From positions 1-64,000 of the forward strand of contig NZ_JALGBX010000029.1 of the NCBI RefSeq assembly GCF_022808175.1: DNA of 64,000 nucleotides, written 5' to 3'. This document shows positions 16,513 through 24,081 of the stretch, one piece after another. Each line of letters starts with the position of its first letter. Position 1 is the first letter of the stretch. Position numbers and translations under genes: made by a program. Under the pieces are notes generated by a model, which saw only the letters and a list, made by a program, of their open reading frames with translations, was not told where the DNA came from and did not search any database. The DNA is from Streptomyces sp. AP-93 (lineage in GTDB: Bacteria; Actinomycetota; Actinomycetes; Streptomycetales; Streptomycetaceae).

Positions 16513-17778
16513 TCAACCGGCTTCAGGAGCGGGCCAGATGAGCGGGTACCTCTCGCTCCCCGCCCGGTCGACCCACTCAAGCCGGTCCCGTACGATCCCG
16601 CGCCGGCTCTCCGGGATCCTCTCCACCAGCCCGGCCAGCAGGTCCCGCATCTTGCGGAGTGCCATCGGGGAGGCCGCGGCGGCGAAGAGGAGGTCGTCGA
16701 CGGCCGTTCGCACGTACCGCTCCCAGTCCGGCACCGGGAGCGCTACCCTCAACCGGCCGTCCTCGTCGGAGAAGTGGCCGATGCGCAGCTCGCAACCGGC
16801 GAGGCGGACCAGGAGGTCCTCGAGGCGGTCCAGGCTCTCCACCGCCGTGGCCGGGTCGTTGACGGCCGGGGAGAGGGCGCGCAGCGCGATGTCGGCGAGG
16901 AGCCTGAAGGGCAGGTCGGGGTCCTGGTCGAAGGTGCGCTCGACTCCGGTCTCCAGGGCGCCGTGCAGCACCGCCTCGGGCAGCTCGCCGCCGGTCACCT
17001 CGGCCAGCGTCATGCCCCGTGACACGGTCGCTCCCGGAGCGACGAGGAAGTCGATGCGGCAGTCGCGCTCCCTGGCCGCGCCGACCAGGGCGCGTACGTC
17101 GATCTGCTGGACCACCACCGCCGGTCCGGACCAGAGGACGGCGGTGGCGGTGGCGCCGGCCGCCGGGGGCGGTGCGGCCGTGGCCCCGCCCGGGGAGTAG
17201 GGCCGTACGTACAGGGCATCGAACACCCGGTGCGCGCGCGTGGCGATCGCGGTCAGGGAGTGGCCGAGCTGGATCGAGTTGAACGCTCGCGTCTGCAGGG
17301 TCCGCATGAGGGCGAGCGAGACCAGGGTGAGCACCATGGCGGTGCCGGGAACGAGGGTCGAGACGGTCGCCCTGCGGGCTCCGATGGCCAGCCCGGAGGT
17401 GATGCAGAAGACGAACACTCCGACGGTGAAGGCGAACGCACGCCACACGATCGGGTCGTCCCGGAAGAGGCCGAGGCGTGGGGTGAAGGTGCTGGCGGAG
17501 AACTGCAGGACCAGGAACAGCATCGAATAGATGATGCTCACCAGACTGATGACGCCGAACCCGAGGGTGAACAGGAGCGTCACCACAGGTCCGGCATCCA
17601 GCTCGGGACCCAGGGAGAGCCTGGGGACGAGCACACCCAGGACCAGCCCGCCGACCGCGCAGACGAGCTGGGAGAGATCCCTGCGCATCGCGCGCGTGGG
17701 GGAGTGGAACGGTGAGCGCCGCCCGCGGCGGTGTTCCCGGGCCCGTGGGCGCGCGGGGTCGTCAGCCGAGCCGGACAT
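16513..17778 (-). CDS. DUF2254 membrane protein
   Basis: A predicted membrane protein of 421 aa. Four transmembrane segments lie at about 35-55, 65-90, 110-130 and 140-160, with FTLGFGVISLVSIIYSMLFL in the second, followed by a large cytosolic domain (about 180-420) containing LRALSPAVNDPATAVESLDRL, the hallmark of DUF2254. ATG 17778 has GGAGGAGG upstream. It converges on the NCS2 gene with only 21 bases between stop codons. Function unknown; nothing in the neighbourhood suggests one. Confidence 0.9.
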   Translation of the reverse strand: MSGSADDPARPRAREHRRGRRSPFHSPTRAMRRDLSQLVCAVGGLVLGVLVPRLSLGPELDAGPVVTLLFTLGFGVISLVSIIYSMLFLVLQFSASTFTPRLGLFRDDPIVWRAFAFTVGVFVFCITSGLAIGARRATVSTLVPGTAMVLTLVSLALMRTLQTRAFNSIQLGHSLTAIATRAHRVFDALYVRPYSPGGATAAPPPAAGATATAVLWSGPAVVVQQIDVRALVGAARERDCRIDFLVAPGATVSRGMTLAEVTGGELPEAVLHGALETGVERTFDQDPDLPFRLLADIALRALSPAVNDPATAVESLDRLEDLLVRLAGCELRIGHFSDEDGRLRVALPVPDWERYVRTAVDDLLFAAAASPMALRKMRDLLAGLVERIPESRRGIVRDRLEWVDRAGSERYPLIWPAPEAG

Positions 17779-17992
17779 CCAGCCTCCTCCAGGTCCCGGT
17801 GCACGCACCCCTCCGATGAGGATGCGGCTACGGGATCCAGGAGAGCGGCAGCGAAATGCCGGATGTGCGCCCTTTCGGGGGAGTTTCGGGATCCGGGGTG
17901 CGGTCGGTGCGAGGCGAACGGCCCGCGTTCGTACACCTCGCGTCAACGGGGCCGCCGTACAGCGGATTCCGGCCGCCGGATAGGGTCGCGGC

Positions 17993-18445
17993 ATGGTCAC
18001 GGCCCGAGCTGCATTCGGCGCGAAGCGGGCCCGCCGTCCGGCGGGTGCGCTGCGACTGCTGTGGCTGGCCGCCCTGTTGTTCGCGTTCCTCTACACGCAT
18101 GCCGCCGGAGCCGACACCGCCTCGGCGCACGTCGTCCGCGGCGCCGTCCCCGCCGTCCCCGTTGCCCACCTGGATGCCATCGGGGCCGACGACGACGCCC
18201 CGCACGACGCCGGGGCGCGCCGCGGGCACGACGACGGCAACGGCAGTGGGCATGGGCACCCCGCCGAGGCGTGCGCCTCCGGTCACCCCCAACAGGGTGC
18301 GGAGCTGCCCGAGCCGCCGCTGGTTCCCCTGGGCGAGCCGTCCCCCGCCGTCGCCGCGATGCGGCCGGGCTCGTGGGCGCCGACCGTTCCGTCCGGCCTT
18401 CCGCCCTTGCGAAGTGTCCTCGGCTCCGTGGTGCAGCAGGTATAG
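17993..18445 (+). CDS. Secreted or membrane-anchored His-rich protein (DUF6153-like)
   Basis: A 150-residue protein with one N-terminal hydrophobic helix (about 21-40, LRLLWLAALLFAFLYTHAAG) serving as signal or anchor. It then has a His/Asp-rich stretch (about 58-98) containing HDDGNGSGHGH and a CASGH motif. This composition suits metal binding, though no known metal-site fold is seen. It resembles short Streptomyces proteins of the DUF6153 type. It precedes another His-rich membrane protein gene in the same direction, separated by a hairpin. Confidence 0.7.
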   Translation: MVTARAAFGAKRARRPAGALRLLWLAALLFAFLYTHAAGADTASAHVVRGAVPAVPVAHLDAIGADDDAPHDAGARRGHDDGNGSGHGHPAEACASGHPQQGAELPEPPLVPLGEPSPAVAAMRPGSWAPTVPSGLPPLRSVLGSVVQQV

Positions 18446-18477
18446 AACCGGGCGCTTCGCCCCGTTCTGACCCGACT

Positions 18478-18524
18478 CTCATCGCAGACCCCGCCCGACC
18501 TCCCCTGGTCGGCGGGGTGATGAG
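18478..18524 (+). terminator. Terminator-like hairpin between the two His-rich genes
   Basis: An outer stem CTCATC/GATGAG (18478-18483 with 18519-18524) encloses a second stem of about 12 pairs with a single bulged C (18488-18500 with 18507-18518). There is no T-run. It may reduce read-through into the downstream gene, whose SD begins about 16 bases later. Confidence 0.6.
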
Positions 18525-18554
18525 CCATGCACGCAGCACCAAAGGAACCCGTAC

Positions 18555-19286
18555 GTGACTTCGCCCCAGCTCCTCGGCGCCCGCTCCGCGGACACCTCGC
18601 CGGTCTCTTCCGGCACGGGCCGCGCCGCCCGGCGCAAGCACCACTCCAGCCTGGCCCGGAAGCGGTCCCTGACCGCCCGGTACCTCGGCTACGTCGGCTA
18701 CTTCGTCGGCGCCGGCCTCATCAGCGGCGCCGTCGTCCACCACCCGCTCGACCCCGACCGCTACACCCGCATCGCCGCGTACGGAGCCCTCGTCTTCCTC
18801 GCGGCGACCGTCCTCAACGAGTTCGTGCTCACCAGGGAGCGCCCCGGGCTGCCCCGTCTGCTGCTGGTGATGGGCGCCTCGCTCCTGCTGTCCTTCGGCA
18901 TCGGCATGCTCAGCGGCGGCCTTCAGCACTTCGACGACTTCCCCGCCCGCGGCGCCGTCCTCGTCCCCGCCGGGCTCGTCGTCTCCTTCGTCGCCTACGT
19001 GATCAAGGACGCCGACACCCCGGCGCGCCGGATCTTCAGCCTCGTGGGCCTGGCCGTTCTCGTCACCGCCGCACTCGCATTCCTCGGCCTGCGCGAAGTC
19101 GCGGCCTCCATGGAGAGCGCGCCCGGCGGCGGCCACGGCCACGGCGCCGCCGAGGAATCCGCGGCCGACGACCACGCCCCTGCCGCCACCGCCCCGGCGA
19201 GCCCGGCGGCGCCCGCCCCCGGAGCCTCGCCGACCGCGAAGCCCGCTCCTTCGGCCACGCCGCACAACGACGGCCACGGCCACTGA
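18555..19286 (+). CDS. Four-to-five-helix membrane protein with His-rich tail
   Basis: An integral membrane protein of 243 aa. After a basic N-tail, hydrophobic segments occur at about 40-60, 68-90, 97-118, 128-148 and 158-176. The C-terminal 60 residues are a flexible Ala/Pro linker framed by GGGHGHGAAEE and the terminal NDGHGH, so the exposed tail could bind metal ions. GTG 18555 has AAAGGA nine bases upstream. With the preceding His-rich protein it forms a likely two-gene unit. A role in copper or other metal handling is an inference from composition only. Confidence 0.7.
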   Translation: MTSPQLLGARSADTSPVSSGTGRAARRKHHSSLARKRSLTARYLGYVGYFVGAGLISGAVVHHPLDPDRYTRIAAYGALVFLAATVLNEFVLTRERPGLPRLLLVMGASLLLSFGIGMLSGGLQHFDDFPARGAVLVPAGLVVSFVAYVIKDADTPARRIFSLVGLAVLVTAALAFLGLREVAASMESAPGGGHGHGAAEESAADDHAPAATAPASPAAPAPGASPTAKPAPSATPHNDGHGH

Positions 19287-19291
19287 GCCAA

Positions 19292-19320
19292 GGGGAGGGG
19301 CGGGTCACCTGCCCCTCCCC
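19292..19320 (+). terminator. Terminator hairpin
   Basis: GGGGAGGGGC (19292-19301) pairs perfectly with GCCCCTCCCC (19311-19320) around a nine-base loop, starting five bases after the stop codon of the His-tailed membrane protein gene. Confidence 0.85.
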
Positions 19321-19511
19321 CCCGCGGGCTCTGGACCGCGCGGACACGCTTCTCGAGGCCGCGGGCCAGGGCGCGGTCGCGGTCGTGGTCGCGTGGCCGT
19401 TCCGCCAGACTGAGTGAAGAGGGCTCCGCCGCGACGACGAGTCTGCGGGCACCAGCAGGTCCCCACGGGTCCATGTCCCGACGGAGACGACCGACTCATC
19501 GGGAGCACGCC

Positions 19512-20156
19512 ATGGGCCTCATTCACATCGAGCTGTTCGCGACCCTCGACCTCGTCGGGCAGGCGCCCGGCGGCCCCGATGAGGACCCTGCCGGGTTCCC
19601 GTTCGGCGGCTGGCAGGCGCCCCTGCTGGACGAGGTGGCCGGGGCGCAGGTCGGCGCCGCGTACGAGGGTACGGACGCCCTCCTGCTCGGCCGGCGGACC
19701 TACGACATCTTCGCCGCCTACTGGCCCCACCAGAAGGGCGGCGAGGACGGCGAGATCGCCGCGCTCTTCAACAGCGTCCCGAAGTACGTGGCCTCCCGTG
19801 GCAGGCCCGGCCTCTCCTGGGCCGGCTCCACACAGCTCGGCCCGGACCTCGCCGAAGCGGTGCGCGAGATCCGAGACCGGCACGAGCACGTGAAGGTGGT
19901 CGGGAGCCTGAATCTGGTGCAGACCCTCCTGCGCGAGAAGCTCTTCGACCGTCTCGACCTCTGGGTGCACCCGATCGTGCTCGGCGCCGGGAAGAAGGTG
20001 TTCGACGGCGGGGAGGTCCCCACGAACCTGACCCTCCTCGAACCGCCGGCAGCCGGCCCGAAGGGCACCGTGTACCTGCGCTACGGGCTCGCCCCCGGCA
20101 CGCCCGCCACGGGCGACATGAGCGCGCCCGGTCGCGGCGTCGGAAGCGACGCCTGA
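19512..20156 (+). CDS. Dihydrofolate reductase-fold protein (RibD C-terminal family)
   Basis: A cytosolic protein of 214 aa with the RibD C-terminal/DHFR-like fold, common in actinobacteria and probably NADPH-dependent. Visible family segments are IHIELFATLDLVGQ at the start, DALLLGRRTYDIFAAYWP (about 55-72), VGSLNLVQTLLREKLFDRLDLWVHPIVLG (about 130-160) and the end KGTVYLRYG. It lacks the deaminase half of bifunctional RibD and no riboflavin genes are near, so its substrate is unknown. ATG 19512 has GGGAG six bases upstream. Confidence 0.85.
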   Translation: MGLIHIELFATLDLVGQAPGGPDEDPAGFPFGGWQAPLLDEVAGAQVGAAYEGTDALLLGRRTYDIFAAYWPHQKGGEDGEIAALFNSVPKYVASRGRPGLSWAGSTQLGPDLAEAVREIRDRHEHVKVVGSLNLVQTLLREKLFDRLDLWVHPIVLGAGKKVFDGGEVPTNLTLLEPPAAGPKGTVYLRYGLAPGTPATGDMSAPGRGVGSDA

Positions 20157-20212
20157 GGCCGCCCCCGCTCGCCAGGGCGCTGTATCCCCATTTGGCAGAT
20201 ATTCTGAGGAAT

Positions 20213-21310
20213 GTGATCGAGTCTGGACGGCCGCGGCTCCACAGACGCCCCGGCCAGGGACGGCTTGTGCGGCTGTCACCGGTCATCCTGACCGTCGTCA
20301 TCGCCAGCCTCGCTTACACCACTCCACCGGACATGGCCTTCAGCCGCCTCCTGCCCGCGGCGCCGGCCCTCGCCGCCGCCATGTGGCCGGTGCTCCCCAC
20401 CGTCCTGCTCGGGACGGTCTGCCTCCTTCTCATGATCGGCCTCAGCCTCGTCTTCCCCGATCTGGGGACGTGGTGGACCGCCGCGGGGATCATCGCGGTC
20501 ACCGTGGCCGCCGCGTACGGGAGCCACGTCCGGCTCAAGCGGGAGCGCACGCTCTTCCAGGTACGGCTCGTCGCCGACGCCGCGCAGCAGGTCGTGCTGA
20601 GCCCCATGCCGCGCCGCATCGGCCGCATCGAGATCGAGTCGCTGTACCTCGCGGCTGCGGCGGAGGCCCGCATCGGCGGGGACTTCTACGAGGTCGTCGA
20701 CACTCCCTACGGGGTCAGGCTGCTCATCGGTGACGTACGGGGCAAGGGCCTTCCGGCGGTGGGGGCGGCCGCGGCGATCGTCAACGCCTTCCGGGAGGCG
20801 GCCTACGGCGAGACCGGCCTGGTCAGCGTCGCACGCAGGCTGGACGCCAGCAGCACTCGCTACAACGCCGCCTTCCCACCCGAGGGGCCGATGGAGCGCT
20901 TCGCCACCGCCCTTCTCGTCGAGATCCCGCACGAGGGCGGACGCATCGACATCCTCAACTGCGGACACCCCCCGCCGCTGATCCTGAACCGCGGGAAACT
21001 CCGTGTCCTCGACCCGGCCAGCCCGTCCCCGCTCCTCAGCCTCGCGGAGCTGATCGGCGATCAGTACAGCGTCGACACCTTCGACTTCGCCACCGACGAC
21101 GTGCTGCTCCTGTACACCGACGGGATCGCCGAAGCCCGCGCCCGCGACGGTGAGTTCTTCCCGCTGACGGCTTGGATGAGCCGGCAGCCGGCGGCCCCGC
21201 CCCGCGAACTGCTCACGGCACTCCACCGCGATCTGCTCCGCTACAGCAGGGGGCGCCTCGACGACGACATCGCCGCCCTCGCCGTACGCCTGTGCGAGCA
21301 GCAGCCCTGA
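20213..21310 (+). CDS. Membrane PP2C-type (SpoIIE) serine phosphatase
   Basis: A membrane-anchored phosphatase (365 aa from GTG 20213) likely to dephosphorylate an anti-sigma-factor antagonist. Three to four hydrophobic segments occupy about 20-105. The cytosolic SpoIIE domain (about 120-362) shows ARIGGDFYEVV, IGDVRGKGLP, NCGHPPP, LLLYTDGIAEA and DDDIAALAVR, so the metal-binding Asp residues are all present. Start choice is uncertain: TTG 20192, GTG 20213 (SD very close) and GTG 20267 (AGGGA six to seven bases upstream) are in frame. It is a close structural twin of the gene at 37751. Confidence 0.88.
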   Translation: MIESGRPRLHRRPGQGRLVRLSPVILTVVIASLAYTTPPDMAFSRLLPAAPALAAAMWPVLPTVLLGTVCLLLMIGLSLVFPDLGTWWTAAGIIAVTVAAAYGSHVRLKRERTLFQVRLVADAAQQVVLSPMPRRIGRIEIESLYLAAAAEARIGGDFYEVVDTPYGVRLLIGDVRGKGLPAVGAAAAIVNAFREAAYGETGLVSVARRLDASSTRYNAAFPPEGPMERFATALLVEIPHEGGRIDILNCGHPPPLILNRGKLRVLDPASPSPLLSLAELIGDQYSVDTFDFATDDVLLLYTDGIAEARARDGEFFPLTAWMSRQPAAPPRELLTALHRDLLRYSRGRLDDDIAALAVRLCEQQP

Positions 21311-21321
21311 GGAACGCGGGG

Positions 21322-22077
21322 TCAGGCCGTCTCCCCGGCACGGGTGGCGATCCGTCCGGCTGCTTCGAGCCGGGACAGGCGGTCGTGCTCGCGGCCGGCC
21401 CAGCGCCGCACGCGGTCGGGTTCCAGCGGGGCGCCGTGGCCGACGTGGAGTCGGGTGGGGTTGAGGGCGAGCATCTCGCGGAGGCTGGTGAGGTTCTGCC
21501 GCGGGTCGTCGTGGAAGGGCGGATTGGCCGGCTTGCCCGGGATGAGGCCCATGAAGGAGTTCGCCACCAGGTCGCCGGCGACGAGGTCCCCGTCGTCGGT
21601 GAGCACGGAGACCGATCCGGCGGTGTGGCCGGGGGTGGGCATGATGCGGGCTGCGATCCCGAAGTCCTCGAGGGGGGTCTCGCCGCGGATCAGGACATCG
21701 GGGTCCAGGGGTTCGGCCTGGGCGTGCAGGTCCTTGCTCCGGTCCATGATGCGGCCCATCGGGCCGGTGGGCAGGTACGGTTCGCGGACCCGGCCCGTGC
21801 GGTACGGCCCGAGGTCGGCGATGTGGCCGGCGACGGGCGCACCCGTGAGACGGTGCAATTCGGCGGCGGAGCCGAAGTGGTCGATGTGCCCGTGGGTGAT
21901 GACGATCAGCGAGACGTCGCAGGGGTCCACTCCGTGCTCGCTGATCCGGTCGTAGATCTTCCGGCCGCTGCCGGGTGTCCCGGCGTCGACGATCACGGGC
22001 CGCCGGCCCAGCAGCAGATAGGCGTTGATGGCCGTCCGGCCCATGACGGGGATGGGGATGACCTTCGTACGGGACAT
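21322..22077 (-). CDS. MBL-fold metallo-hydrolase
   Basis: A metallo-beta-lactamase-fold hydrolase of 251 aa. The zinc motif is THGHIDH (about residues 61-67), with further ligands in PTPGHTAGS and VAGDLVANS and the terminal VGHGAP. The fold is like glyoxalase II, but the substrate cannot be assigned. ATG 22077 has GGAGGA six bases upstream. Its upstream neighbour on the same strand is a GlxA-type regulator, which may control it. Its 3' end converges on the phosphatase gene with 11 bases between them. Confidence 0.88.
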   Translation of the reverse strand: MSRTKVIPIPVMGRTAINAYLLLGRRPVIVDAGTPGSGRKIYDRISEHGVDPCDVSLIVITHGHIDHFGSAAELHRLTGAPVAGHIADLGPYRTGRVREPYLPTGPMGRIMDRSKDLHAQAEPLDPDVLIRGETPLEDFGIAARIMPTPGHTAGSVSVLTDDGDLVAGDLVANSFMGLIPGKPANPPFHDDPRQNLTSLREMLALNPTRLHVGHGAPLEPDRVRRWAGREHDRLSRLEAAGRIATRAGETA

Positions 22078-22129
22078 GGCGTCCTCCGTGACGTGACGGA
22101 CGGCTGCCGCTCGTGCGGGCATGCCGGGG

Positions 22130-22151
22130 ATCCGCCGGGCTGCCGGCGGAT
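22130..22151 (-). terminator. Hairpin between GlxA-type and MBL genes
   Basis: ATCCGCCGG (22130-22138) pairs perfectly with CCGGCGGAT (22143-22151) around a GCTG loop. Just next to it, GGATGGTGCGGGC is repeated twice in tandem (about 22148-22174). The position fits a terminator for the GlxA-type gene. Confidence 0.6.
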
Positions 22152-22183
22152 GGTGCGGGCGGATGGTGCGGGCGGTGGTGCGG

Positions 22184-23161
22184 CTAGCGGAAGCGGCGCC
22201 GGTATTCGGCGGGAGTGGTCCCCAGCCGGCGCTGGAAGGAGCGGTGCAGGGTCTCCACCGAGCCGAGGCCGCTGGCCGCGGCGATCTCCGGCAGGCTGCC
22301 GTCGCTCTCCTCCAGCAGCCGGCGGGCGGCTTCGAGGCGGGCGGATTCCACGTAGGCGGCCGGCGTGCCACGGGTGCGCAGCCGGAACAGCCGGGAGAAG
22401 TGGCGCACGCTCAGGTGCAGCCGTGCGGCGAGGGCCTCTGCGGTGAGGTCCTCGGTGAGGTGGTCGGCGATCCACACGCGCAATTCGTCGATCCGGTCGC
22501 CCGACGTGGCCGGGGCGGAGAGCGGAACGCTGAACTGGCTCTGCCCGCCGGAGCGCTTGACGTACATGACCATCATCCGTGCGGTGGCCAGGGCAAGGGC
22601 CTGGCCGTGGTCCTCGGCCACCATCGCCAGCGCCATGTCCAGCCCGGAGGTGACACCGGCGCAGGTCCACACGCTCCCGGACCGGATGAAGATCGGGTCC
22701 GGATCCACGGCGACCCGGGGATGGTCGGCGGCCAGCCGCGCGGCGGTGAGCCAGTGGGTCGTGGCGGACCGTCCGTCCAGCAGGCCCGCGGCGGCCAGCA
22801 GGTGCGCTCCCGCGCAGATCGACCCGGTCCTGCGCGCCGGCGGCGCCGCTTCGCGCAGCCAGTCGGTGACCTCGCCGTCGATCACCGGCTCCACGCGGTC
22901 GCCCACCAGGCTGACCGCGCCGGCCACGAGCAGGGTGTCGACCCGGCCGTGCACCTCGTCGAGGGCCAGGTCCGCCAGCAGCCGGACGCCGCTGGAGGTG
23001 GCCACCGGTCCGCCGCCGGCCGTGGCGATCTGGACGAGATAGCCGGGGCGGGTGGTGCCGGCTACCCGCGTGGCGACCGAGAACACCTCGGCCGGGCCGG
23101 TGACGTCCAGCAGTTCGGTGCCGGGGAAGGCCACGATGACGACTCTGTGCGGTTCGGGCAT
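22184..23161 (-). CDS. GlxA-family AraC-type transcriptional regulator
   Basis: A regulator of 325 aa with a DJ-1/PfpI-like domain (about 5-190, VVIVAFPGTELLDVTGPAEVF and GSICAGAHLLAAAGLLDGR around the nucleophile-elbow Cys) and a C-terminal AraC domain (about 225-322, HLSVRHFSRLFRLRTRGTP). The Cys in ICAG is retained, so a hydrolase-like pocket may exist, although most members act only as regulators. ATG 23161 opens the gene. The downstream MBL hydrolase gene is its best candidate target by position. Confidence 0.9.
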   Translation of the reverse strand: MPEPHRVVIVAFPGTELLDVTGPAEVFSVATRVAGTTRPGYLVQIATAGGGPVATSSGVRLLADLALDEVHGRVDTLLVAGAVSLVGDRVEPVIDGEVTDWLREAAPPARRTGSICAGAHLLAAAGLLDGRSATTHWLTAARLAADHPRVAVDPDPIFIRSGSVWTCAGVTSGLDMALAMVAEDHGQALALATARMMVMYVKRSGGQSQFSVPLSAPATSGDRIDELRVWIADHLTEDLTAEALAARLHLSVRHFSRLFRLRTRGTPAAYVESARLEAARRLLEESDGSLPEIAAASGLGSVETLHRSFQRRLGTTPAEYRRRFR

Positions 23162-23257
23162 GCGCTGATCATTTCGCCCCGCCGTGATGGCCGCAATGAC
23201 GAGGTTCTGTCAGATTCGGCCAGCGATCCGCCGCCGGCACGGTGGGCCGTGCCGCCG

Positions 23258-23893
23258 TCAGACGGCAGGCCGGCCCGTGTCCGTGCCCGTGCCCGACCGC
23301 GCCCCGCCCGTCCAGCCCGGATCGCGCCCGCTCAGGCCAACCGCCCGGTCCAGGAGCGGGGCGCCGTCCGGCACGGGGACCACGGCGCCGAAGATGCCCC
23401 CGCCGCGGTCCCCTTCCTCTGCCGCTTCCAGGAGGAACGCGTACGAGGTGTCCAGCGCGGCCTGATCGGGTGCGTACTCCTGGCCGGTGGCCCGAGCCAG
23501 GTCCCAGCCGTGGACGACCAGTTCGTCGACCGCCACCACACCCGCGATCCCCCCCGGCAGGTCCACGCCGCCGGCGCGGGTCATGCCGGTCCAGGCGGCC
23601 GGATCCTGCCAGGCCTCGGCCAGTTCGCCGAGGACCCGGGGGAGTTCCTCGCGCCAGCCGGCCGGGAGGGAGGGCACGGCCGAGTCGGGGGCCGTGTCCG
23701 TCGTGCGGCCCAGGTCCTTGCGGGCGGCGTCACGGAAAGCGACGGCGAGGCCGGTGAGGTGGCCCAGCAGGTTGCCGACCGCGTACTTGGGGCAGGGGGT
23801 CGGGTCGGCGAGCCGGGCGTCCGGGACGCCCGCCGCGAGGCGGGCGACGATCCGGGCTTGCGGTCCGAGGTCGAGAATCGTCGTGTCGGTCAT
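23258..23893 (-). CDS. TIGR03086-family metal-binding protein (DinB/MDMPI fold)
   Basis: A four-helix-bundle protein of 211 aa of the mycothiol-dependent maleylpyruvate isomerase-like superfamily. The family's metal-site histidines appear in GNLLGHLTGL (about residues 42-51) and VDELVVHGWDLARATGQ (about 120-136). ATG 23893 has AAGGAG seven bases upstream. It may be a mycothiol-dependent transferase or isomerase, but no substrate is indicated. The C-tail after residue 195 is low in complexity (GTGTDTG). Confidence 0.85.
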   Translation of the reverse strand: MTDTTILDLGPQARIVARLAAGVPDARLADPTPCPKYAVGNLLGHLTGLAVAFRDAARKDLGRTTDTAPDSAVPSLPAGWREELPRVLGELAEAWQDPAAWTGMTRAGGVDLPGGIAGVVAVDELVVHGWDLARATGQEYAPDQAALDTSYAFLLEAAEEGDRGGGIFGAVVPVPDGAPLLDRAVGLSGRDPGWTGGARSGTGTDTGRPAV

Positions 23894-23993
23894 CTGCCGC
23901 TCCTTCGTGGCTATGGGGCTGGAGGGTAGACCGGCGGCGGAGCCCGAACTCATCGCCACGCGCCCGGGTTGTTCACCCGGAGGGACGGCTCGG

Positions 23994-24023
23994 CCCGGGA
24001 GGGGGGAAGGAACCCCTCCCGGG
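23994..24023 (-). terminator. Terminator hairpin of the delta-60 repeat gene
   Basis: CCCGGGAGGGG (23994-24004) pairs perfectly with CCCCTCCCGGG (24013-24023) around an eight-base loop. It lies just beyond the 3' end of the large secreted-protein gene. Confidence 0.85.
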
Positions 24024-24081
24024 CGTCGTGTGAGCCGGCCGGCGGCGAAGGGCGTGCCGCACGGCTCAGTGGGCAGCCCGC

